Assembly (NCBI GenBank): GCA_964604415.1
Contig: CAZRYT010000003.1
Span: 1 to 54,521, forward strand
Direction of reading: 5' to 3'
Source of the DNA: CAZJQT01 sp964604415
GTDB lineage: Bacteria; Patescibacteriota; Saccharimonadia; Saccharimonadales; CAZJQT01
DNA length: 54,521 nucleotides
Numbering within the stretch: position 1 is the stretch's first letter; each line of letters begins with the position of its first letter. The position numbers and the translations under genes are program-made. Under the pieces are notes generated by a model. That model was not told the DNA's origin, did no database searches, and worked only from the letters and a program-made list of their open reading frames with translations. This document shows positions 46,958-54,521 of this stretch, one piece after another.

Positions 46958-48115
46958 ATGGACGATAACTCTGCCTCAGGCAAACCGGCAAATCTAGCTG
47001 TTGATCTTATTCGTCAAAAATTGCGTCAACTTTATGGCAGTGAACCTAATGCTAGCCAAGAGGCGGCCGAAGCTGACCAAACAGGCAGCCACCTTTCTAA
47101 ACACCAGCGGTTCATGCACGAGCTTAGTCATTCTGGCCATTCACTGGCTGACATCCAGACCGAGTGGCATAATTATTATCAATCTTTACCTGACGAGGAA
47201 AAACACCAAGTCTGGCAGGAATTCTATGACCAACATGACAAAAGCCGCCGTTCAGCACTAAGTGCCACGCCTAGTGAAGGTCAGCTAGCCGCCGAGCAAG
47301 TAGAGCGCCAATACACCAGCCACAACTCGCAGAATACTAAGCGTTTTTCAACCGTTAAAAAACAGATACTATCCAATGTCCGAGCTAAAGCCAAACCAAA
47401 AAGTCGCCATCTAAAATCACTGATGTTTGGTTTGAGTTGTGGCTTTGTGGTGGTGTTTATCATTTTGTTTAGCTTCTTTAATGAGCGTTTCATTGCACCG
47501 TTTATTACGCCCAGTCGTGAAGTTAGCAGCACGCCCATCATCATTGACCCCAGCAACACGACCGCCGGACCGAATCCAGAAATAATCATCCCAAAAATTA
47601 ACGTCGAAATTCCGGTGGTATATAGCCTAAATACTATTAATGAAGCTCAGGTCGAGAACGCTCTAGAGGACGGGGTAGTGCATTATGCTACGACTTCAAA
47701 CCCTGGCGAACAGGGTAATGGCGCCATTTTTGGCCACTCCAGCAACAATATCTTCAACAAAGGTAAGTATAAATTTGCCTTTGTGCTTTTAAAGCGCTTA
47801 GAGAACGGCGATACCTTTACTTTGCAAAAGGACGGCAAGCGTTATGTTTACCGCGTCTTCGACAAAAAGATTGTTAAGCCAGAAGACGTATCGGTACTTG
47901 GCCCCGTAGCTGGCCATCCAGCTACTTTTTCACTGATAACCTGTGACCCACCGGGTACCAGCATCAACCGACTGGTAGTAAGTGCCGATCAAATTTCACC
48001 CGACCCCGTGCAAAATGCGCCAAGCTCAATCACCGGCAACCAACCAAAACCAGCCATCTTGCCGAGCAATGCGCCAACGCTTTGGAGCCGCTTCTGGAGC
48101 TGGATTTCCTCCTAG
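46958..48115 (+). CDS. Sortase with long cytoplasmic N-terminal region
   Basis: The 385-residue protein has about 150 hydrophilic residues rich in Gln, His and Ser, a membrane helix (about 154-172, GLSCGFVVVFIILFSFF) and a sortase barrel: IIIPKINVEIPVV, AIFGHSSNN (catalytic His), LITCDPPGTSINRLVV (catalytic Cys and Arg). All three active-site residues are present, unlike the sortase at 32953. It resembles class D/E-type enzymes of CPR genomes. The substrate is unknown; no LPxTG protein is adjacent. Confidence 0.9.
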   Translation: MDDNSASGKPANLAVDLIRQKLRQLYGSEPNASQEAAEADQTGSHLSKHQRFMHELSHSGHSLADIQTEWHNYYQSLPDEEKHQVWQEFYDQHDKSRRSALSATPSEGQLAAEQVERQYTSHNSQNTKRFSTVKKQILSNVRAKAKPKSRHLKSLMFGLSCGFVVVFIILFSFFNERFIAPFITPSREVSSTPIIIDPSNTTAGPNPEIIIPKINVEIPVVYSLNTINEAQVENALEDGVVHYATTSNPGEQGNGAIFGHSSNNIFNKGKYKFAFVLLKRLENGDTFTLQKDGKRYVYRVFDKKIVKPEDVSVLGPVAGHPATFSLITCDPPGTSINRLVVSADQISPDPVQNAPSSITGNQPKPAILPSNAPTLWSRFWSWISS

Positions 48116-48116
48116 G

Positions 48117-49577
48117 CTAAGGGACCTTTAATTCCGTACGGTTTAAGGCGACAGTGGTACTGCCGTTGATTGGAGCCAAAGTTAGCACTGCCGTGTAGTC
48201 GTGATTAAAAAACGGCGTGAAACCATCCAGGGCAGAACTGAGTGTTTGTTGGTTGGTACCATCAAAGTCCTGAACCACTACCAGCCCTTTGCTAACCAAA
48301 GTCATACGGTGGCCGTCCATCCAGCTAGCCTTGGCGTGAGGTGCTAGTTCCAACTTGCTATCAAATCTGAATTGGCGGTCGGTCTCAGCATCGTAAACCG
48401 CAAATTGGCTGCCACCCTGAGCCGCGATGAAACGGGCGTTAGAAGAGAACGACACAAACTCGGCGCCGTGAACAACCAATACCCTGAATGGCCTAGGTGT
48501 TAAGACTGGATTATGAGTCAAAGCACGAAACGGGTTTTGGTAGATGTAGGTCTTGCCATCAGCCGGACTGCCAGCTACAGCGTAGAGCTGGCTATTAAAC
48601 TGAGCCAAATCCAGCAGATAATTATCGGCTTTTGGTAGGGTCCTGACTAGATAGTCTTGGCCAGACTGCCAGAGGTGTACCTCGCTGTCACCGCCTGTGG
48701 CCTTGACGTACAACAACACATTAGCTTGGTAGGGCTTAAATTGGGTGACGCCAGTCAATAGGGGGGTTTGGGTATTATTTTTGCTGTCGGCTACGGTCAA
48801 AGCCCCCGTAGCCGAGTTAAGTAGATAGAACTGGTCGGGTTTTTTATCGCGCAAAGAAGCTGAAGTGAAAGTAACGCCCGGGAAAAATTTATTGATATTA
48901 ATACTAGCAGTTGGGGTTGAGCGGTCAGCCATGACGTACTCCGTACCAGCCGACCAGGTGTGTTTGAGCAAAAAATGGTTGTTGTCACCTGACCACTCAA
49001 CTAGTTCAAGCTGGTGATTGGCACCACCGGCAGTTAAGCTATCGGCCGGTAGACTGATACTGCTGTGGGGATGTTTAGCGTCGGTGAGATCATAAACATC
49101 GAAGCTACCCAAGCCACCAGGAGTCTGCATAACCAGCCAATGCTGGTCAGGGCTTGAGGAGGCCAGCATGGGAGCCGCGGCCAAGGTCGTTATTTGCTTG
49201 GTTACTAGTTTGGCGGGGAAGAGAACAGGGTAAACCAACTGCTCTATGCTGCTACCCTCAAGGTTGACGTTGTGCTGCCAAGAACGGTAGCCATTTTGTT
49301 GGATTTGTACCAGGTAATCGCCAGCTGGTAGAACTAGGCGGGTGCTGGTACGACCACGATTTTGGCCGTTGACAAATACATCAGCCGAGACCGGGTGTGA
49401 GTCAACGTTTATTAAGCCGTTTTGGATAATGCCACCCGTTTTGCTGTCGATACCGTAGCCATAGGTGGCAAAGGCTAATACAAGGGTGGAAATGGCCAGA
49501 ACTACAGCCATTAACAGATAGCCAGTGAATAGTTTGATACGCTGTTGACGTTTCTTTTTGGGATCAAGAAAATCCAT
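48117..49577 (-). CDS. Membrane-anchored PEGA-domain protein with beta-propeller-like region
   Basis: The 486-residue protein has one N-terminal membrane helix (about 15-36), a PEGA domain (about 45-95; INVDSHPVSADVFVNGQNRG and PAGDYLVQIQQNGYRSW) and about 370 residues of repeating beta sequence (for example SSSPDQHWLVMQTPGG, ARFIAAQGGSQFAVYDAETD), suggesting a propeller. It would lie on the outer face as a binding or structural protein. It is convergent with the sortase gene, stops 1 nt apart. Confidence 0.82.
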   Translation of the reverse strand: MDFLDPKKKRQQRIKLFTGYLLMAVVLAISTLVLAFATYGYGIDSKTGGIIQNGLINVDSHPVSADVFVNGQNRGRTSTRLVLPAGDYLVQIQQNGYRSWQHNVNLEGSSIEQLVYPVLFPAKLVTKQITTLAAAPMLASSSPDQHWLVMQTPGGLGSFDVYDLTDAKHPHSSISLPADSLTAGGANHQLELVEWSGDNNHFLLKHTWSAGTEYVMADRSTPTASININKFFPGVTFTSASLRDKKPDQFYLLNSATGALTVADSKNNTQTPLLTGVTQFKPYQANVLLYVKATGGDSEVHLWQSGQDYLVRTLPKADNYLLDLAQFNSQLYAVAGSPADGKTYIYQNPFRALTHNPVLTPRPFRVLVVHGAEFVSFSSNARFIAAQGGSQFAVYDAETDRQFRFDSKLELAPHAKASWMDGHRMTLVSKGLVVVQDFDGTNQQTLSSALDGFTPFFNHDYTAVLTLAPINGSTTVALNRTELKVP

Positions 49578-49662
49578 ATACCAAACCTGATTATATACCC
49601 AACTTGCGCAATAACCCCAGTGGAGTTAATATAATCATTGCCGTTATAAAAAACGAGGAAAC

Positions 49663-50670
49663 GTGGGTAAGCAACATATAATTGAGCTCAACGGAAAGCG
49701 TTATGACGCTGTTAGCGGTAATGTAATCACAGACAATAACCAAGCTTCAGGTCCCAGTCATAAATCACCCCGCCGCAAAGCGGGGCGGAGTATTGATGGT
49801 TTTATGTCACCAAGTGGTCCTCAACCCAAAACCGCTGTTAGATCAATAGTCCACCACTCGGTTGAAAAATCTAAAACCTTGATGCGCAAAAGTGTCGCCA
49901 AGCCGACAGCGGCTACAATGAACGTCACCAAGAAAATTATTGAAATTGGTCAACAATCAGTATCACCGCAGCGTAGTCAACGTGCCAAAAACACCAAGCA
50001 AAGCCAATTGGTTAAGCACTTCGGAGAAATGTCAGGTGTTCAAACCATTAAGCCAAAATTAGCTGCTGTCAGTAGCAAAGCCGTGGCTTCTATGCCAGCA
50101 GCTTTAGTCAGTTTACCTAGGAATTTTTCGATGGCGTTGTCTAAAGCCGAGACGCACAAACAACCAAAGATAGCTAAGAAGCGCTGGCACCATAGTTTGG
50201 CAAAGCGCCTCAAGGTAAGCTCCAAAGTTATCAATACGACTGCTTTGATCTTGGCCGTCATTACCATCGGCGGCTATTTTACTTATATGAACCTTCCCAA
50301 TCTGAATATGCGACTAGCGGCTGCTCGGGCTAACGTTCACGCCTCTTTGCCATCTTATAAACCGAGTGGTTTCCATCTGGCTAGCAATATCAGCATCAAG
50401 CCAGGGCAGGTAACCATAAATTATGATTCCAACAGTGACAAGAGAAATTTTGTGATTACGCAAACGGCTTCCGGCTGGAATAGCGAAAGCCTAAAAGACA
50501 ACTACCTGGCCGATAAAACCAATCTACAATCCATACAAGACCAAGGCAAAACGGTCTACATATACAATGACAATAGCGCAACCTGGGTAGATGGCGGTGT
50601 TTGGTACCGCATAGAAGGCAATTCACAGTTAGGCAGCGACCAGTTGCAAAAAATCGCCCATAGTCTGTAG
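49663..50670 (+). CDS. Membrane protein with basic cytoplasmic region and C-terminal DUF4367-like domain
   Basis: The 335-residue protein has about 185 very basic residues (many Lys, Arg, Ser), one membrane helix (about 190-210, TTALILAVITIGGYFTYM) and an external domain with ITQTASGWNSESLKDNYL and YIYNDNSATWVDGGVWY, resembling DUF4367-type domains of anti-sigma or sporulation-like proteins. The role is unknown. GTG start with GAGG 8 nt upstream. Confidence 0.75.
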   Translation: MGKQHIIELNGKRYDAVSGNVITDNNQASGPSHKSPRRKAGRSIDGFMSPSGPQPKTAVRSIVHHSVEKSKTLMRKSVAKPTAATMNVTKKIIEIGQQSVSPQRSQRAKNTKQSQLVKHFGEMSGVQTIKPKLAAVSSKAVASMPAALVSLPRNFSMALSKAETHKQPKIAKKRWHHSLAKRLKVSSKVINTTALILAVITIGGYFTYMNLPNLNMRLAAARANVHASLPSYKPSGFHLASNISIKPGQVTINYDSNSDKRNFVITQTASGWNSESLKDNYLADKTNLQSIQDQGKTVYIYNDNSATWVDGGVWYRIEGNSQLGSDQLQKIAHSL

Positions 50671-50699
50671 TTGACAGCTAAAGCATTTTAGTTTAATAT
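50671..50699 (+). promoter_or_regulatory. Promoter of the 61-aa membrane peptide
   Basis: TTGACA (50671-50676), 17-nt spacer, TAATAT (50694-50699), then 9 nt to GTG 50709. Confidence 0.75.
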
Positions 50700-50708
50700 C
50701 TTAAACTT

Positions 50709-50894
50709 GTGTTTGAAATCAATTATTTAAATGAACCTCTGGTTGCCCAGTCTATAGCTCAGTCAAATACCGAGCAGCCAGTTTATGAGCATCATAGCCA
50801 CAACCCAAATGGGGTTGAAACTTTTGCATTGCTTAGTATTAGTAGCGCAGTTGCTTTTGCCTGTGCTGCACTAGCAAAACACGTGAAGCGTTAA
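50709..50894 (+). CDS. Small protein with C-terminal membrane helix, 61 aa
   Basis: The peptide has a hydrophilic N-terminal 35 residues (VYEHHSHNPNG) and one hydrophobic helix (about 38-56) followed by KHVKR, a tail-anchored layout. The near-consensus promoter just upstream supports expression. No family recognised; GTG start. Confidence 0.65.
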   Translation: MFEINYLNEPLVAQSIAQSNTEQPVYEHHSHNPNGVETFALLSISSAVAFACAALAKHVKR

Positions 50895-50926
50895 GACTAC
50901 CGCTATTTTCCGGTACAATAAGACTA

Positions 50927-52411
50927 ATGAAAGTCCGCACTCGCTTTGCGCCCAGCCCCACGGGGTTTCTGCATATAGGTGGTGTTCGCACAGCTCTGTT
51001 TAACTATCTATTTGCCAAAAAGCATGATGGCACATTTATATTAAGACTCGAGGACACCGACCGTGAACGCTTTGTAGCCAAGGGGGTGGAGCAGATCGTC
51101 GAGGCGTTAGATTGGCTTGGCCTCAAACCGGACGAGGGCTTTTGGATTAGCCAAGGTAAGCAACAGGGCCACGAATACATCCAGTCAGAACGGCTGAAAA
51201 CAGGCTCTTACCAAAAATATGTTGACCAGCTAATCGAAAAAAAGCTAGCTTATTACTCCTACATCACTCCTGAGAAATACAACGAATACAAGAATAAGCA
51301 GCGTCTGGCACCATTTATCTATAGCCGTCAACTTGAAGCTGAATATCATGACGGCACTCTCAAGCTCAAGCCCAACCCAAACCAAAAGTATCCGATACGC
51401 TTGGACATAGCTGCCGTCAAACAACAACTTCCTGAGCTCCATAGTAATGGCCTAGCGTGGCACGATGAAAATAGAGGCGAGTTTGTGGAGGATCTGTCTT
51501 TGATGGAAGATTTTATCCTCATCAAGAGTGATGGCTACCCGACTTACAATTTTGCAAACGTTATAGATGACCATGAGATGGATATCTCCCATGCCATACG
51601 TGGCGATGAGTTTATTGCCTCAACCGGTAAGCACGCTTTGCTTTATGAAATATTTGGTTGGGACAAGCCAAAGTTTGTCCATCTGCCAGTCATTAATGGC
51701 ACCGACGGCAAAAAACTGTCAAAACGTAGTGGTGATACGAATACCCTCGACTACCGTGACAAAGGTTATCTGCCAGAAGCTCTTTTAAATTTCCTGGCAC
51801 TTTTGGGATGGAACGACGGTACTGAACAAGAAATCTTTGGCTTAGACGAATTGATCAAAAAATTCAGTCTAGAGAGGGTCAATAACAGTTCAGCTGTCTT
51901 TGATGGCAAAAGGTTGGATTGGATGAACGGACACTACATCCGTGAGACTCCATTGCCTAAACTCTATAAGAGAGTGGAATCCTTTTGGCCACAGGAAGCG
52001 GCCAAGTATGACGACACTTACAAACAAGCTGTACTTGGGCTAGTTCAGGAGAGACTGAAGTACCTGGCCGAGGTGCCTGAGCTGACTTTGTTTTTTTTCA
52101 AAGATTTACCAGTAGATCACCTTTTGATAGCTAATCACAAGCAGCTTGGCTCAATGCCAAAAGAGCAACTCAAGATACTGCTAGAGAAGAGTCAAGATAC
52201 GTTAGAGCAAAGTGACTTCAGTGTCGATGACCTAACAAAAAGACTCAACTTACTGCGCGAAGAAACAGACCAAAAACCAGTCGTACTATTCAGTCTTATT
52301 AGGATCGCCACCACGCAGGCGCCCTCAAGCCCAGGCTTGGCGGAGACTCTGGCTGTTTTGGGCAAAGATACCAGTCTGAAACGGATAAAACAGCAACTAT
52401 CAGTTATATAG
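50927..52411 (+). CDS. gltX: Glutamyl-tRNA synthetase
   Basis: The 494-residue class I synthetase has RFAPSPTGFLHIGGVRTALFN-type HIGH motif (FLHIGG), LRLEDTDRER, GDEFIASTGKHALLY and the KMSKS-type loop KKLSKRSGD. It charges tRNA-Glu (and perhaps tRNA-Gln for amidation, which cannot be decided here). TACAAT (50914-50919) ends 7 nt before the ATG. Length is normal. Confidence 0.95.
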   Translation: MKVRTRFAPSPTGFLHIGGVRTALFNYLFAKKHDGTFILRLEDTDRERFVAKGVEQIVEALDWLGLKPDEGFWISQGKQQGHEYIQSERLKTGSYQKYVDQLIEKKLAYYSYITPEKYNEYKNKQRLAPFIYSRQLEAEYHDGTLKLKPNPNQKYPIRLDIAAVKQQLPELHSNGLAWHDENRGEFVEDLSLMEDFILIKSDGYPTYNFANVIDDHEMDISHAIRGDEFIASTGKHALLYEIFGWDKPKFVHLPVINGTDGKKLSKRSGDTNTLDYRDKGYLPEALLNFLALLGWNDGTEQEIFGLDELIKKFSLERVNNSSAVFDGKRLDWMNGHYIRETPLPKLYKRVESFWPQEAAKYDDTYKQAVLGLVQERLKYLAEVPELTLFFFKDLPVDHLLIANHKQLGSMPKEQLKILLEKSQDTLEQSDFSVDDLTKRLNLLREETDQKPVVLFSLIRIATTQAPSSPGLAETLAVLGKDTSLKRIKQQLSVI

Positions 52412-52457
52412 AACTTGGGCTGGATGCCTTGCGGGCTGGTCGTGTACAATAGAGCTT

Positions 52458-53711
52458 ATGGTTGATGATATCCGTGCGGGAGGCGCACGGCGGGTGAGTT
52501 CACCACAAACAAACAAGATACACTCCGTCTCACATCAGATCCATGAGGCGCGTTTTGTGCCCCCCGAAAACATCGCCGCCCAAGAGGATTTAACTGCTTC
52601 GCCTATGCCAGACAAGCCAAATCTAAAGCCTAGTCCTAATAAACCAAAGCCTTGGCGTCGGTTTATTAATTGGTTTAAGCATTTAAACCGCTGGCAAAAA
52701 CTGCTGGCGGTGGTCATTTTGGTAATCATTGCGGCCGCAGCTTACGACGGCTATGTTCATTTCTACAAAAAACCAACTCATGAAGCTAAAGAAGCCAAGA
52801 CGGTCTATATCAAGCCTAAACCAACCACCGAACCCTCTAGATTAACAGGGGTACAGGTATCACCTGAGCTCAATAAGCTACCAGTCACCGCCATCATGAT
52901 AGAGAACAGCCCGGATGCCCGACCACAGTCAGGTCTCAAAGACGCCGGCATCGTGTTTGAAGCTGTCGCTGAAGGTGGCATCACTCGCTTCTTAACTTTA
53001 TTCCAAGCCGAGCAACCGACTTATGTTGGCCCAGTCCGCAGCGCCCGACCGTATTACCTGCAATGGTTGTTGCCATTTGATGCCGCTATTGCTCATGTCG
53101 GTGGTAGCCCGGATGCTTTGCAAACAATCAAATCGCTTCACATTAGGGATTTGGATGAATTTGCCAACGCCGGAGCTTATCAGCGTATTTCTAGCCGGTA
53201 TGCGCCCCATAACGTCTACACTGGGCTGGACAAATTACATTCGTTAGAAGCAAGCAAAGGCATAACTGGCAGTAATTTCACCAGTTTCTCTAGAAAAGCC
53301 GATAAAGCCCTAGCGACGCCAACAGCTTCTACGATTGATCTGAATATTTCCGGGGCTTTTTATAACGCCCATTTCGACTATGACAAGACCACTAACAGTT
53401 ATATGCGTAGTGAAGGCGGCCAGCCACACGTGGATGAAAAATCTGGCCGGATAACACCTAAAGTTGTGGTAGTGCTAGTGATGGCTCAAGGTCTTGCTGC
53501 CGATGGCCAGCACACTACCTACAACACCATTGGTAGCGGCCAGGCCTATTACTTCCAAGATGGTGGAATTGAGATTGGTACTTGGCAAAAATCTGGCGAC
53601 GCCAGCCAATTTGTTTTGACAAACAGCGGCGGTAAGACCGAGAGCTTAAATGCTGGCCAAACCTGGTTTACGATAGTCGGTGACAGCTCAAGAATAAGCT
53701 ACAAACCTTAG
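52458..53711 (+). CDS. DUF3048-domain protein, membrane-anchored
   Basis: The 417-residue protein has a proline-rich cytoplasmic N-terminus, a membrane helix (about 79-96, LLAVVILVIIAAAAYDGY) and a DUF3048 domain: VTAIMIENSPDARPQSGL, IVFEAVAEGGITRFLTLF, GPVRSARPYYLQW, then the C-terminal half ending in WFTIVGDSSRISY. The family (YerB-like) is extracytoplasmic in Gram-positive bacteria and of unknown biochemical role. TACAAT (52445-52450) ends 7 nt before the ATG. Confidence 0.9.
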   Translation: MVDDIRAGGARRVSSPQTNKIHSVSHQIHEARFVPPENIAAQEDLTASPMPDKPNLKPSPNKPKPWRRFINWFKHLNRWQKLLAVVILVIIAAAAYDGYVHFYKKPTHEAKEAKTVYIKPKPTTEPSRLTGVQVSPELNKLPVTAIMIENSPDARPQSGLKDAGIVFEAVAEGGITRFLTLFQAEQPTYVGPVRSARPYYLQWLLPFDAAIAHVGGSPDALQTIKSLHIRDLDEFANAGAYQRISSRYAPHNVYTGLDKLHSLEASKGITGSNFTSFSRKADKALATPTASTIDLNISGAFYNAHFDYDKTTNSYMRSEGGQPHVDEKSGRITPKVVVVLVMAQGLAADGQHTTYNTIGSGQAYYFQDGGIEIGTWQKSGDASQFVLTNSGGKTESLNAGQTWFTIVGDSSRISYKP

Positions 53712-53719
53712 GTAAGTGC

Positions 53720-54521
53720 ATGGAGCAACTACCAAAACTGATAAAGCAACTGAGGCTACGGACCTGGCTGGTAGCATTGCTGATGCAACTGGTGGTTGGT
53801 TGGCTGGGCGCCGTAGTCTATTTCACTCACTTATTCCCTGGTTGGGCAGTCGTCCTAGTCTATACGCTACTAAGCGTTGCTGCGGCCTTTATAACAGCTC
53901 TCATCAGTAGTTCTAGCGCCAAAGTCCCCCTTGAAGCCTTTGGTCAAGCGATTGCCCACATAACGCCTGGTGACGAGAAAGTCGGAGCACCAAAATTTGA
54001 TAGCCTCAGCATTGGGCGTGAATACATCACCAGTCTGGTTTATCAGCTCTACCAGATTGCCAGCTTGCAGAATAATAAAGATTTAGCCGAACACCGCAAA
54101 CAAGCTACGCAGGCAACTAACATCGTATCGCACTTCCCGTTGCCGCTTTTCGTTTTCAATAAACAGCAGTTGGTCACTTACTGCAGTGACAGCGCTCTAG
54201 GCTACACAGCCATGGAAAGCTCCCAGCTATTTGGCAAAAAATTGTTTGAAGCCCTGGAGTTAGAATTCCCGACTGATTTCACCCTGGAGAGCTGGATTAA
54301 TGATAGCCAACTCCATAAAGCCACCGATACAGCCTACTGGCACCGTGTCAGACTGCAGCTCAAAGACGACGCCAGTACCTTAAAGCAGTTTGATATGGCT
54401 GGTTATTACAACCGCGACAACCCAAGTGGCACTGAGTTTATAATCACTCTATTTGACCGCACCTCGGATTACGCCCAAGACGATAAGTACCTGAGTTTCA
54501 TTGCGCTGGCGGTTCATGAAC
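53720..54521 (+). CDS. Sensor histidine kinase, 3' end cut by window end
   Basis: An open frame runs from ATG 53720 to the window edge, about 267 codons. It has two N-terminal membrane helices (about 15-34 and 40-60), a linker helix, a PAS-like domain (about 130-250; HFPLPLFVFNKQQLVTYCSD, GTEFIITLFDRT) and ends at the start of an H-box (FIALAVHE), where the phospho-accepting His of a HisKA domain lies. The kinase ATP-binding domain is beyond the window. An AGG lies before the start, 8 nt after the DUF3048 stop, suggesting co-transcription. Confidence 0.85.
   Translation, partial: MEQLPKLIKQLRLRTWLVALLMQLVVGWLGAVVYFTHLFPGWAVVLVYTLLSVAAAFITALISSSSAKVPLEAFGQAIAHITPGDEKVGAPKFDSLSIGREYITSLVYQLYQIASLQNNKDLAEHRKQATQATNIVSHFPLPLFVFNKQQLVTYCSDSALGYTAMESSQLFGKKLFEALELEFPTDFTLESWINDSQLHKATDTAYWHRVRLQLKDDASTLKQFDMAGYYNRDNPSGTEFIITLFDRTSDYAQDDKYLSFIALAVHE

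Noticed and set aside
1..54521. CRISPR array or cas genes
   Set aside because: No regularly spaced repeats and no Cas-like proteins were seen.
1..54521. Recoded UGA (Gly) as in Gracilibacteria/Absconditabacteria
   Set aside because: TGA serves as a stop at many tight junctions (for example 15152-15154, 20689-20691, 43164-43166) and no conserved gene is interrupted by it.

Overview
The window looks like a chromosome segment from a Patescibacteria/CPR bacterium, most probably Candidatus Saccharibacteria (TM7). The evidence is compact gene packing, a Gram-positive-type envelope (two sortases, DUF3048 protein, type IV pilin, no outer-membrane genes), many short lineage-type hypotheticals, a complete F-type ATP synthase, and use of TGA as a normal stop, which argues against the UGA-Gly CPR lineages. 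The assignment is inference from gene content; no rRNA is present.

Layout. 1-9.4 kb: hypotheticals and envelope/glycan genes (GH25-like protein, nucleotidyltransferase, polysaccharide deacetylase, GT2 enzyme, Crp/Fnr regulator, methyltransferase, and a large membrane GT2 fused to a GH26 glycosidase). 9.4-13 kb: UvrD-type helicase-nuclease and an aquaporin. 13-21 kb: the ATP synthase operon on the minus strand, ordered atpI-like, B, E, F, H, A, ORF246, G, ORF111, ORF49, D, ORF59, C; four of these reading frames are not ATP synthase subunits. 21-26.9 kb: VKOR/glutaredoxin pair, corrinoid adenosyltransferase-like protein, nuclease, GT2, GH-A glycosidase, smpB. 26.97-31.9 kb: tRNA-Asn followed by an accessory-looking run of small genes (winged-helix-like, GNAT, SDR, YdeI-like). 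31.9-37.4 kb: G1 peptidase, sortase with a surface protein, flavoprotein, MacB-type ABC exporter. 37.4-41.8 kb: tRNA-Ser, pilin, pyrH, xth, a hypothetical, and a Nudix gene. 41.8-45.6 kb: a four-gene operon (unknown protein, Asp/Glu racemase, proline iminopeptidase, YjeF-C-like protein) behind what reads as a complete transcription attenuator with a 31-codon leader peptide. 45.6-54.5 kb: hypothetical, tRNA-Leu, sortase, PEGA protein, gltX, DUF3048 protein and a sensor kinase cut by the window end.

A recurring layout is a -10 box ending only 6-9 nt before the start codon, often with a -35 box at 16-18 nt spacing. This predicts widespread leaderless transcription and corrects several starts (for example 5120, 6178, 26470, 27816). 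Genes inside operons instead use ATGA/TAATG overlaps or Shine-Dalgarno sequences.

Most notable are: the attenuator at 41.8 kb; the extra ORFs in the ATP synthase operon, one carrying a near-exact copy of the gamma-subunit C-terminal tail; a palindromic element with compensatory changes downstream of two tRNA genes; and the GT2-GH26 fusion.
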